15,729 nt of DNA, taken from Hamiltosporidium magnivora (lineage: Eukaryota; Microsporidia; Dubosqiidae). Both the position numbers and the translations under genes were made by a program. The stretch spans positions 1-15,729 of the forward strand of contig PITI01000262.1 in NCBI GenBank assembly GCA_004325065.1, given 5' to 3'. Below are positions 1 to 8,069 of the stretch, piece by piece. Each line of letters starts with the position of its first letter. Position 1 is the first letter of the stretch. The notes beneath the pieces were generated by a model. The model saw only the letters and a program-made list of their open reading frames with translations, was not told where the DNA came from and ran no database searches.

Positions 1-407
1 TGACGATATTCTCGTACAGCTTTTATTTCTCCAAAAATACTGCACATTTTTGATACTTCTTCTTCGCTTAGTGTATTATTATCTTTATTGGTTATAAGAA
101 TCGTACTTTGGTTTTTTCCTTCATCACATTTATCCGATTCTCTTGGTATTTCATATTTAGAAACTGTATAAATTGGAACTGCCGGAAAAGGCAATGTAGA
201 ACATCTTTGAAAAAATAGTTCTGCATTTCTTAAATCATAAAATATTATAAATAAGATATTTTGATTTTCTTTTATTGTATAAACTTCTTTTACCGGTAAA
301 TCTTTATAAAATGGTTTAATTTGTTCTGCATTTTCTAAATTTGTAATTAATACAGTTCTTGTAGATTTATCTTCGATTGCTGTTTCTTCTTGGTAAGGTC
401 TTTTCAT
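1..407 (-). CDS. Mei2-like RNA-binding protein, 5' part (gene cut by the left window edge)
   Basis: The reading frame starts at the ATG at 407-405 and stays open for 135 codons to the left edge, so the C-terminal part is outside the window. Two RRM-type domains are visible. RRM1 spans about residues 17-70, with an RNP2-like strand TVLITN (18-23) and a degenerate RNP1 region leading into FYDLRNAELFFQR (56-68); this resembles the (F/Y)YD-R-A-A pattern of Mei2-type RRMs. RRM2 begins near residue 101 (STILITN) and continues through EEEVSKMCSIFGEIKAVRE (115-133), close to the family pattern of an N-L strand, an E-L/V helix, then (F/Y)GEIK-IRE. Mei2 proteins bind RNA and control meiosis in fission yeast; the role here is inferred. 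The diagnostic C-terminal RRM3 would lie off the window. CCC immediately precedes the ATG, which supports this start. No intron is visible. The alternative is a generic two-RRM protein. Confidence 0.8.
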   Translation of the reverse strand, partial: MKRPYQEETAIEDKSTRTVLITNLENAEQIKPFYKDLPVKEVYTIKENQNILFIIFYDLRNAELFFQRCSTLPFPAVPIYTVSKYEIPRESDKCDEGKNQSTILITNKDNNTLSEEEVSKMCSIFGEIKAVREYR

Positions 408-410
408 GGG
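408..410 (-). promoter_or_regulatory. CCC start-proximal signal of the Mei2-like gene
   Basis: On the minus strand the bases directly before the ATG read CACCC-ATG. Short C runs within a few bases of the start codon are a known feature of microsporidian genes and mark the very short 5' leader. The same CCC-ATG arrangement occurs at 8067-8072, so it is probably a real signal here. Confidence 0.5.
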
Positions 411-723
411 TGATACAAATACTAGATTATATAAAATGAAAGTTTACAATTTCTGTTAAACATTGATATTTTTTAGAATTCAAAATTGTGGATTTAAATT
501 ATATTTAAACTGCAAAAAATTTGAAAATATATGGACTGATATTTTATTCACTAAGCATTCAGAAGAAAATTGTGGTAGTCGAAAATAGTTCATAGATTTT
601 TTAAAAGTTTTCTAACGAGAAAACAAAAGGTTTGCTACTAAGAAATTATCTTTAAGTACCAATTTACGCATTTGATCTTTTTTTTGGATTATTTATAACA
701 GTTTTTTAATATTATAATTAGAA
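411..723. other. A+T-rich intergenic stretch, no gene seen
   Basis: This is the 5' flank of the Mei2-like gene on the minus strand and the 5' flank of remnant D1 on the plus strand. It holds homopolymer A and T runs and stops in all frames. I see no recognisable core promoter, repeat or RNA gene. Confidence 0.5.
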
Positions 724-1130
724 GACGGCAGGGGCAAAATATCATATGAAATGACTTAAATGACCACAAATACACAAAGATATAAAGGCATATATTCTGT
801 CTAATGCATTAAAAAAGTCTGGGCGAATCAGTTCGATTGATCGACCAAAAGAACCCGTTAAAAGACCAAATGACAAAGACAACAGGAAAAGTGCGCCATT
901 AAGTCTTATTGAATTACCTGGCGTGCACAAACAACTAACCTTTACTTTAAAGCAAATAGAACAAGTAAGATGGGCTGAAAAAGTTACACCTAAAAACATT
1001 TTCCTCCTTTATATTTTAGATGGGAAGTGCCGTTAATAACATAAATGTTAAGTCGGATTAACGAGAGGATAATGGAAAGACTAAAACGGCGGAAAAAATT
1101 GTCAAACCAGATTTTAAGTCCATATAAAAG
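724..1130 (+). pseudogene. Broken coding remnant D1, unknown family
   Basis: Three coding-like pieces lie in three different plus-strand frames. The first, at 721-759, reads EDGRGKISYEMT and ends in a stop. The second, at 764-1036, is open for 90 codons with no internal ATG; it is rich in K, R, E, D and P (for example SSIDRPKEPVKRPNDKDN) and ends DGKCR-stop. The third begins at 1035 and reads NNINVKSD, then a stop, then REDNGKTKTAEKIVKPDFKS. The junction at 1035-1059 matches D2 at 14920-14944 in 22 of 25 bases, including an exact 13-mer and an exact 9-mer, and the frame that gives NNIN(E)(E)SD there gives NNIN(V)(K)SD here. This pattern suggests a formerly coding multicopy sequence now broken by frameshifts and stops. 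The minus-strand frame at 742-999 is probably its shadow. I do not recognise the family; a gene of a mobile element is possible. Confidence 0.45.
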
Positions 1131-2275
1131 TATAATTGAACTAGGAAATAGTCCTAACTTGTTTTTTTATCATACAAATTGGAATAAACTTCAAGTTATA
1201 TTAAAATATTCATTTAAAATCCTTTTTATTTAGCTTATGATTAAAATTTAAATGATATTTTTAAGTTTTATTCGGAACTAGTTGTCTATACTATACCTAC
1301 AACATTGTTTTTGGGATAAAAACTTCAAATATTCATACACAGGTCCGGATCTATTAAAACAAAAATTTATCAAAATTACGCTTAAATATGATTGCATATT
1401 TTGAGTACTTGTCTTAATATTTGTCTGGGCAAAAATATATGAATCAAAATATTATAATCGTTATTTCCAGTTCTAATATGCCATTTATCTAATTTTCGAT
1501 CCGAAATATATGCACCACATTAATTATCCAACATTTTGCTACATTCATATTATTTTTTCAAACCTGTTTCTCTATTTTATTTTAAGAGATTTTTCAACTC
1601 ATACACACCTAAAATTAGGTTTGACTCTCAAAATTCATATAAAGAAAAATATATTTCTAAGACCTCTTATTGTGGTTTCTAAAATAGTCACCTAATTGTT
1701 TTTTTTTACAAAAGTTTATTAAATCATAAGAAATAGCAATTATTCATAATATAGACTATTTTTTCACAAATAATACAGTTATTAATTGTGGCATTACCTC
1801 AAATATAGATAAAATAGTTTAAAATAAAGATAGTTATGAAATATTAAATAATTTTCTTTGAATTGGGATATAGTTTAGGAAAATATCTTAATTCTATGCA
1901 AAAAGTTTTAAGTTAAAAAGGCCGAATATTCAGCAAATATCACCTTAAATGGAGCTATAATAAAGAAAATATCGCTCTTAGATCTATGAATTATAATTGT
2001 TTGATTCCATATAAAAAAAATTTGATTATGTGTATTTGAAGATGAGTTTTTTGCATCGAGATTTTTTGCAGAATATCTGTGTTTTAATTAAAAAAACCTT
2101 TTAAAGAATGAAGTCATAATGATTAAATAAAATTATTCTGAATATATAAACTAAAATAATTAGTTGAAGGAATTTTTATTCAATATGAAAAAATAGAAAA
2201 TGTTTTATATTAAAATAAATTACAAAAACGGTACTTTAATACACGGTTAATACTCATACAAAACCCGGAAAGCGG
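1131..2275. other. Long A+T-rich intergenic stretch, no gene seen
   Basis: The sequence is dominated by A and T runs with short frames only. The 61-codon frame at 1510-1695 has no start signal and a composition typical of chance frames in such DNA. I see no repeat copy, tRNA or structured RNA. It separates D1 from the convergent 3' end of the membrane protein gene. Confidence 0.5.
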
Positions 2276-2281
2276 TTTATT
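2276..2281 (-). terminator. AATAAA polyadenylation signal of the membrane protein gene
   Basis: TTTATT on the plus strand reads AATAAA on the minus strand and begins 11 bases after the TAG stop at 2293-2295. A signal this close gives a very short 3' UTR, as is usual in microsporidia. The hexamer is common by chance in A+T-rich DNA, so its position is the main support. Confidence 0.45.
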
Positions 2282-2292
2282 GCAAAGAAGAT

Positions 2293-3021
2293 CTACTTAA
2301 TTCTATACTTTTTCATATTTGTAAACTTCCCTTTGGTTACTTTTATAATAAGTGAAGAAACATATTCATACGAGTCAGCATTGATATCTTTGTTTGGTTC
2401 AAACTTGAATGATTTCGAAGAACCAAATTCGAATTCTTCTGATTGATTAAATATAACTTCATATGCTTTGACGTTTTCCTCATCCGGTATACTTATTATA
2501 ACAAGTTTGAATTCACATTTTATGTTTTTTGATATGCGTTTATGAATGAAACCCGATATTTCGTTAATTGTCTTGACAGCTTGATTGCCTTTAAACAAAA
2601 AGCCTATTTTTGCAACAAAACCGATATTGGCTATGGCTTTAGAAGAAATTTCAAAGTCAACACTTTCACATTTATATATTTCATTTGGTCGCTTACCTTT
2701 CAGAAAAAGTTCTTTGTCTTTGGTGTCTAATGCTTTTAATAAATAATCTCGAACTTCAGGACAATACTCGAAATCAAACATAAAAAAGCCTTCATTCGAA
2801 TTTCTTATGGCAATAAAAGCCGCCACTTTGGATGTCCTAAGAGCAGATGAAAGCTCTTTAAATTCATATAATTTAACATCCTTTTTGAATTCATTTGGAA
2901 ATTCTTCTATCAATGAATTCGCTTTTTTATTTCCAATAATAGCAATTATTAAAAAAACAGTAGCAATTGCAACAAATATAGTTAAAGAAATTCGAACCGC
3001 CGTCTTATTTAATAATTTCAT
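2293..3021 (-). CDS. Hypothetical protein with one N-terminal membrane segment (242 aa)
   Basis: I do not recognise the family. The frame is complete: ATG at 3021-3019, TAG at 2295-2293. Residues 1-10 carry K2, K6 and R10, followed by a strongly hydrophobic segment at about 11-30, then KK at 32-33. This is the layout of a signal anchor, so a type II orientation with the main domain lumenal or extracellular is likely; an uncleaved or cleaved signal peptide is the alternative. The domain at 35-242 mixes hydrophobic strands with many charged residues and has only three cysteines (C87, C118, C169). No catalytic motif is evident. The C terminus is basic (KKYRIK). Composition is clearly protein-like (balanced K, E, D, F, I) compared with chance frames nearby. 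CC lies at -9 and -10 before the ATG, a weaker start signal than in the other two genes. No neighbour is close enough to suggest a shared role. Confidence 0.75.
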   Translation of the reverse strand: MKLLNKTAVRISLTIFVAIATVFLIIAIIGNKKANSLIEEFPNEFKKDVKLYEFKELSSALRTSKVAAFIAIRNSNEGFFMFDFEYCPEVRDYLLKALDTKDKELFLKGKRPNEIYKCESVDFEISSKAIANIGFVAKIGFLFKGNQAVKTINEISGFIHKRISKNIKCEFKLVIISIPDEENVKAYEVIFNQSEEFEFGSSKSFKFEPNKDINADSYEYVSSLIIKVTKGKFTNMKKYRIK

Positions 3022-3342
3022 ATTTTTTTGGATTTTTGTCTATATTTATAGAAATAAATTGTTTTTTATCTTGATAAAATTTCAAGATAGTGGTATATTA
3101 TCGAAATCTCTATTTACATTTGTAATTATTCTGATAAGTATTGAAAGAAAATGTACGCATAATTTTATTTGTTGCTTTTTTTACCAAAAAAAACAAATAC
3201 AAAATTTTTATTTGTTAGTTTTTATTTTTTTCATCTATCAATAGTAAAAATATTAGTATTTTTTCAATTTTCTAAATTTTCAAAAATTTAATCTGAAATA
3301 TTGATTCTGAAAATTATTTACTAAAAATAGTTTTTGATTCTC
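3022..3342. other. A+T-rich 5' flank of the membrane protein gene
   Basis: This stretch separates the start of the minus-strand membrane protein gene from element E1. The plus-strand frame at 2807-3244 overlaps the gene and then runs through low-complexity T-rich sequence, so it is treated as a shadow. I see no clear promoter motif apart from the CC at 3030-3031. Confidence 0.45.
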
Positions 3343-3577
3343 GATCATGCCGAGAGCAGAATTGGCTTAAACTCTTCCTGCTTGTCATAAGAGGTGACTA
3401 AAAGAGACTGGTCCTCCAGGTTGGGAGTTAGGCGTCGGGTTAACAACCAACCCTTTAAAACCATCTTGTTATAAAACCCAAAAAAGTATACGACTAACTG
3501 AAAAGAAACCCGGATGGTATTACCTAAGAAGGCGAAGGCTTGTGCAGGGCTGTAGTGCCGAGGATGAATAAATAAAA
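3343..3577 (+). mobile_element. E1: short non-LTR retroelement (LINE/SINE-like) derivative
   Basis: This is an island of about 235 bp with markedly higher G+C than its surroundings. It starts near ATCATGCCGAGAGCAGAATT, has an internal block with GGTCCTCCAGGTTGGGAG and GGGTTAACAACC, and ends GGCTGTAGTGCCGAGGATG followed by a simple-sequence tail (AATAAATAAA). From memory, the blocks CTTGTC-TAAGAGG-GACTAAA, GGTCCTCCAGGTTGGG and the terminal TGTAG-GCC plus simple repeat are typical of the ends of arthropod non-LTR elements; this was not searched. A second copy lies inverted at 14463-14627 and a 3'-end copy at 11397-11438, which shows independently of memory that it is a dispersed repeat. No reverse transcriptase frame is present, so it is non-autonomous or internally deleted. 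No flanking target-site duplication was found by eye. Confidence 0.7.
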
Positions 3578-4329
3578 ATTGATTTTTGAACTAAAATATC
3601 TAATCTAAGAAAATAGACGTACAAAAATCTTTCCAAACACAAATACTAGCTTCAAATTATTATAAATTATAACGTCATCATAATCTTTTCAATTGTGTTT
3701 AACTTCATGCCCCAATCAATATTAATATACAACAACTTATGCAATGAAGCCTATTCTACCTAATTATATTACATTTTTGTTGGATATCGAAAACTAAGCA
3801 TAAAAATGTAAGATAACTAAAGTAATTTGACACGTAAAGATCTGTTTCTATAATTAAAATATATTCATGAAACAAAGACATACACCGGGTTCTAGTATAT
3901 AGTGACCAATATAGCGGAGTATGAAATATTGAGGGGTTTTAACATATACTAATCGATAAATCCAAGCAATCAGTCACAATTTGTAAAAAATAATTCGCTA
4001 TTGTCAATTTAATATCGAGAAATCTTTAAATCGAATCTTAAAAACGACAGAATGCTCTATAAATTTAGAATGGTTTTACTTATATTCTGACTGTATTTTC
4101 TTAAAAAAACTTCTAATATTTATTCAAAACCACGTCTTTTTTCTAGAAGAAAATGTCTTATGTTGTTTTAATGACATAAAACAGGCATGGATATATCATA
4201 GATCATTCATTCCCTAAAACTCTATAGTTATTTTATTTGATACCATTATACTTCAGCATTGGTTCAAAAAGATTTCAACATTTATTTAATGAGGATTGTA
4301 ATTCCCTGGGGTTCGTTTTTTTGGGGTTG
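3578..4329. other. A+T-rich intergenic stretch, no gene seen
   Basis: There are only short frames, no start signal, and no repeat related to the families described here. The part from about 4295 onwards becomes more G+C-rich and may be the 5' margin of repeat A, but similarity to repeat B is not clear there. Confidence 0.45.
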
Positions 4330-4554
4330 ATCGCTAGTCGAGACTTGCTGTTGGCTCCAAGATAGGCAGAATTTTAACCTATTCTACACTTTCCGGACTC
4401 AATAAAATTAGCTAAGATTCTTATCAGAAACTTACATGGGTCTACCTATAAGTTCCAATCCCATACCGATATGTATAACCCGCTACCTAGAATTTATGGA
4501 TTTATAAAGAGTTTGTTTTTGTATTACCTAGGCCTAAAACTCTAAACAAAGTTC
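4330..4554. repeat. Repeat A (diverged copy of repeat B)
   Basis: This region aligns in the same orientation and order with 9427-9650. Shared blocks include GATCG-TAG-TCG, GGCTCC, GCAGAATT, TTCTA-ACT, AGC-AAGAT, GAAACTTACA, GTC-(A/G)CCTA, TAACC-GCTA, a GATTTATAAAGAG-TTTGT stretch against GATGATTAAAAGGGGGTTT, and CT-AAACTCTAA against CTAAGACTTCTAA. Identity is perhaps 60-65% with gaps, judged by eye. Neither copy has a long open frame or obvious terminal repeats, so this may be decayed transposon DNA or an old duplication. The orientation of the element is unknown. Confidence 0.5.
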
Positions 4555-5482
4555 AATTTATAGAATTCTGTTTTTTATAGCCAACCTGTAGTTCAGTCGG
4601 GTTTCTGATTTAGTTATATTAAAAAATATAAAGTAGGTTCGCGGAAATATTTTCATCGGTTTACAGATTCTTTTCTCTTTTATTTATTTCCTCATAGATC
4701 AATCGAAAATATAGTGAGGTGTTCAGCTCATAAAAATGACAAAAAATGATTTTCGTATCAATTTTAAACTAAATTTTGAATCTTAAAGATTTGTGGCTGT
4801 CCAGTGCCAACAGCTTTCGATAAAAATATTACTTTAATTACTTACTATGGTTTAAAATTGTGAAACTGCATGCATATGAATAAGAAATAATCATTTTCCA
4901 TGTATTGTAAATTTACATGTTACAGATTTAGCTCTGCTTGAATTTTGAAATATTTGACTAGAAATAATTTATTTGAACAAGTAAATCCCTAAGGCGACAT
5001 ACTTTAAAACGTTTAATTGGTTCGAAAAATGTAAGACACCAATAATATGGTTCTGATTAAGAATATTACTCTCATGATTTGTCTATAAACATTATAGAAG
5101 CAATGATAGTGTACGGTGGGAGAACGGATACACTTTAATATGTTTAAATCCTTTAGATTAAGTAGCAAAATAATTGCTAAAAAAAATTGGCCATTAATAA
5201 ATGGCAAAAATAGTAACTGTAAATATACATGTATTAACCTTTTTATGTTTTTTTTTAATTAAGAATTAGGTTTAAGAACTTATATCCGATTGTATTTCTA
5301 ATAATATTCCAAATACATAAACATCAGTATGATAAGATAATTTTTTTTGATTCCCTTCTTTGCAATCAATTTATTCTCGCTATAATTTTGCATAAAACAA
5401 TAAATAGGGAATGGATAACCAATAAAAAAACGTTTGGCTTGACAATGAGTATGTAAAATTGGTGTGAAGACAAATGTTAGAA
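4555..5482. other. A+T-rich intergenic stretch, no gene seen
   Basis: Short frames on the minus strand (5013-5207, 5298-5516) lack start signals and have chance-like composition rich in F, I, L and Y. The second runs through the G-rich tract at 5492-5507. No RNA gene or repeat was recognised. Confidence 0.45.
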
Positions 5483-5507
5483 TTTTTTTTTGGGGGAGGA
5501 GGGGGGG
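5483..5507. other. T run followed by G-rich tract (possible G-quadruplex or polypurine tract)
   Basis: Nine T (5483-5491) are followed by 16 purines, G5-A-GG-A-G7 (5492-5507). In DNA this poor in G such a tract is an outlier. It could fold as a two-layer G-quadruplex, or be the polypurine tract of a decayed LTR element, but I found no LTR beside it. Slippage during replication or an assembly artefact could also explain it. Confidence 0.4.
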
Positions 5508-5619
5508 TAAAACCACAATAAATTTTTGATTGTTCTAAATAATTTGTTGAGGAGTAGAAGTCAACGAACTGGTGAACTTTTTCTATAAATTTATTTTGTA
5601 TTTTTTTATTTAATCAGAT

Positions 5620-6080
5620 CGGAGACTGCAGCTGAATTTATAGGTAATTGCCATCAAAATGACTAGAAACCTAGCCTTGCTCACTCAGCTCTGAAAATTG
5701 GCGTCTAGAGATACATAAATAGAACTTTTTGAGGCCAGAAGAGCCAAGTAGCGAGTTTACCTGTTGGTATGAAATTGCACTGTCTAAATAAACTCAATAT
5801 AAGTCGCCGAGATATATATTGGCTAGAAGTTTTTGGATTAGGAAAACATAGAGTATGTAAGAATGTTTCATGATCTCAGAAGTGAGTAGGGTAGGGTGTA
5901 ACCTACAATTACAGTTAGCACAACAAACATTAACGAACTTTGGACAACTGCTTCGCTCATTTTTTGGCTTCTACACACTTTTTCGATGAAACTTTACGAG
6001 ATATAGGTATTTCAGAAGTATCGATGGCGTTTTGGGGCTGATTCAATAAGGCTAACCCCAGAACTGCGTTAATGTCCTTT
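5620..6080. other. More G+C-rich patch of unknown origin
   Basis: This stretch has clearly more G and C than its flanks (for example GGAGACTGCAGCTG near 5620 and GTGAGTAGGGTAGGGTG near 5882), but no long open frame and no clear match to families A/B, D or E. A decayed gene or a mobile-element fragment is the likely explanation. Confidence 0.3.
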
Positions 6081-7797
6081 AAAAAATACACAACTTGCTA
6101 TTGGTTTTTCAAAGCTGTGATATTTTTCAAATGAACTAAATTTGAAGCCATGATAAATTAAAACTCTAAAATATCTATGTTTCAAATATTCATATAATTC
6201 TGATTGACTTTATTACAGAGTGATTTTTAGTATAATAGTACTTCTTACAAATTAAGTGGCTGTAATTGATCAATATTCTTGTGCGATACATCAATCATAA
6301 TATAAAATCAATGTCATTGCATCCAAGGAAAATAATATTGGTTTAATAAAAGAAGATAAGATGAATAGTTTAATTGATGAAAAAAGAAAATTTCTAGCAT
6401 ATGGGAAACCAACAGGTTAATTTCTTTTAATTATAAACATAGTTTTTTAAAAAATACCAAAACTTTTGGCATAGTTTACAAGAAAAAATAACAGACACCT
6501 AAGCTCAAATTTAGAACCATTTAAGACATTTGAATGGAAAACTTCACAGTTCGTATTTTTCATCCAAGAAAATTGTTTTAACGCGCATAACTTCAAAATA
6601 TATGCAAATAAAAAAGACTGTTTTTTTATAGAAAATTTTCTTAAGACTTTTTTCGCCAGAATATTTTGTAATTCGAAAATTAGGCTCACTTTATATTAAT
6701 AGAAGAATTCAAAAGACTATATGTCACAAAGGTCAAAAACTAGATATAAAAAGCTTCAAATGCATGTGACCTATCAATGATCATTCATAAAGAATAAATG
6801 AAAAAAGATTAAAACTCTTTTAAAAAAATGCGAATTTAAGAATTAGCCAAATTATTTAGATCCCAAACAATTGATTTTTCATTCGAAAACGAATCATACG
6901 TATAAAAATGTTTGATATATTTTATTTAACTGAATCAAAAATAATAGGGTTACTAGAATATTGAGTCAGTCAATAAATCAAAATTAATGTTTCTGTTTTA
7001 GTTTCTAATATTTTTACACTCCATATAAATAAGTTAAAATTTTAACAGCTAAGATGCTTTTAAAGATTTTTTAGAACCATTTAAAACCTGTTCTTTTTTT
7101 GATTTAGTATTAGTCCGCATAGCTTTAAAATGCTTCGTTTATCAACTTCAAATATTAAAGGTCTCTATTAGTTATATTCCAACGGTTTAAACATATTTGA
7201 TATATTAATTTACGAAATATTTCATCAATTGTAGGAAAGATTAGCTATAAAATATTTTTATACTTTCTAAATCAATTAATATAGGAAAAAAAGGTGGTGA
7301 AAAGAATATGTTTCGGAAGAAAAAATATTGCGTTTTTGAAAAATTTACAATAACTTAAAAAGGAGATTACTTACAAACCATTGAAGATGAGTTTTTCTAA
7401 GAATTTGAAATATAATATTAATATTTTCAACCTATTTGGCAGGTTTTTATAGACATGAAGAGAAGTTCGTTAATATTGGGAAAAATATTCGGAAATGGGA
7501 TAAGATCCTCTAATTGAGTAAAATAAATCTTGATAGGTGCAATCTTCGTCATAAAAACACTTCGTTAATGTATCTGTGATTAAAGTGAAAATTTAAATAT
7601 CATGAAAAATATAAAATTTTTATTTTTTAATATTTAAATATTTTAATATATGAGTGCTTTAAGCCCAACTTCCAAAAAAAACATTTTTAATTTAAAGAGC
7701 GAGGGTAAATGTTCCAAAAAATTAGAAAAAAATCATAGCTATACTTTATGTTTTGAACAATTGTTTTTATGATTTATCTACTTAGGATATTCAAGTT
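6081..7797. other. Long A+T-rich intergenic stretch, no gene seen
   Basis: The minus-strand frame at 6447-6689 (80 codons) has no CCC-type start and a composition like other chance frames. The rest is A and T runs with stops in all frames. No tRNA-like cloverleaf, repeat copy or promoter was recognised. Confidence 0.45.
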
Positions 7798-7874
7798 ATT
7801 AACAATTATTATATCAATGTAAAATTTTTTCTAAACAAAATATATGAAAGATTATTTTTTCAATAATTGTTAAT
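7798..7874. repeat. 13-bp perfect inverted repeat with 51-bp spacer
   Basis: ATTAACAATTATT at 7798-7810 is the exact reverse complement of AATAATTGTTAAT at 7862-7874. The arms are A+T-rich, so a chance origin is possible. It lies about 200 bp upstream of the secreted-protein gene. Confidence 0.35.
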
Positions 7875-7975
7875 TATTCAGTTTTATTGAAAAAAACTTT
7901 TTTAAATTAAAAAATTAATCAATTATTTTTATTGTTTCGAATTTATTTTAGAAAATATATGATAAAATACTTTGA

Positions 7976-8035
7976 TAAATATATTTACAAACCCGGATAA
8001 AAAACTTGGTAAATATAATTACAAACCAGGATAAA
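7976..8035 (+). repeat. Two 26-bp direct repeats upstream of the secreted-protein gene
   Basis: The copies at 7976-8001 and 8010-8035 match in 24 of 26 bases with a period of 34. Their core reads TTACAAACCCGGATAAA in the first and TTACAAACCAGGATAAA in the second. The second copy ends 34 bases before the ATG at 8070, so the pair sits where a promoter would be expected in a genome with short leaders. It could be a doubled regulatory site or a simple tandem duplication. Confidence 0.5.
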
Positions 8036-8066
8036 TTATTTTATATACATTTCGAAAAATTGGCAA

Positions 8067-8069
8067 CCC
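8067..8069 (+). promoter_or_regulatory. CCC start-proximal signal of the secreted-protein gene
   Basis: The sequence GGCAACCC directly abuts the ATG at 8070. This is the same arrangement as at the Mei2-like gene and supports the chosen start. Confidence 0.5.

Noticed and set aside
742..999. Minus-strand 85-codon frame with AAGGAGG before its ATG
   Set aside because: The plus strand carries the more protein-like charged sequence here and shares sequence with D2. A Shine-Dalgarno-like string has no meaning in a eukaryotic genome.
2807..3244. Plus-strand 145-codon frame
   Set aside because: It overlaps the membrane protein gene antisense, then runs through T-rich low-complexity sequence giving strings of F, I and L. 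It is a shadow.
5010..5040. GGTTCGAA resembling a tRNA T-loop
   Set aside because: The flanking bases do not form a T stem and no acceptor, D or anticodon arm can be drawn around it.
5298..5516. Minus-strand 72-codon frame beginning MVLPPLLPQKK
   Set aside because: Its proline and leucine start is simply the translated G-rich tract, and the rest is chance-like.
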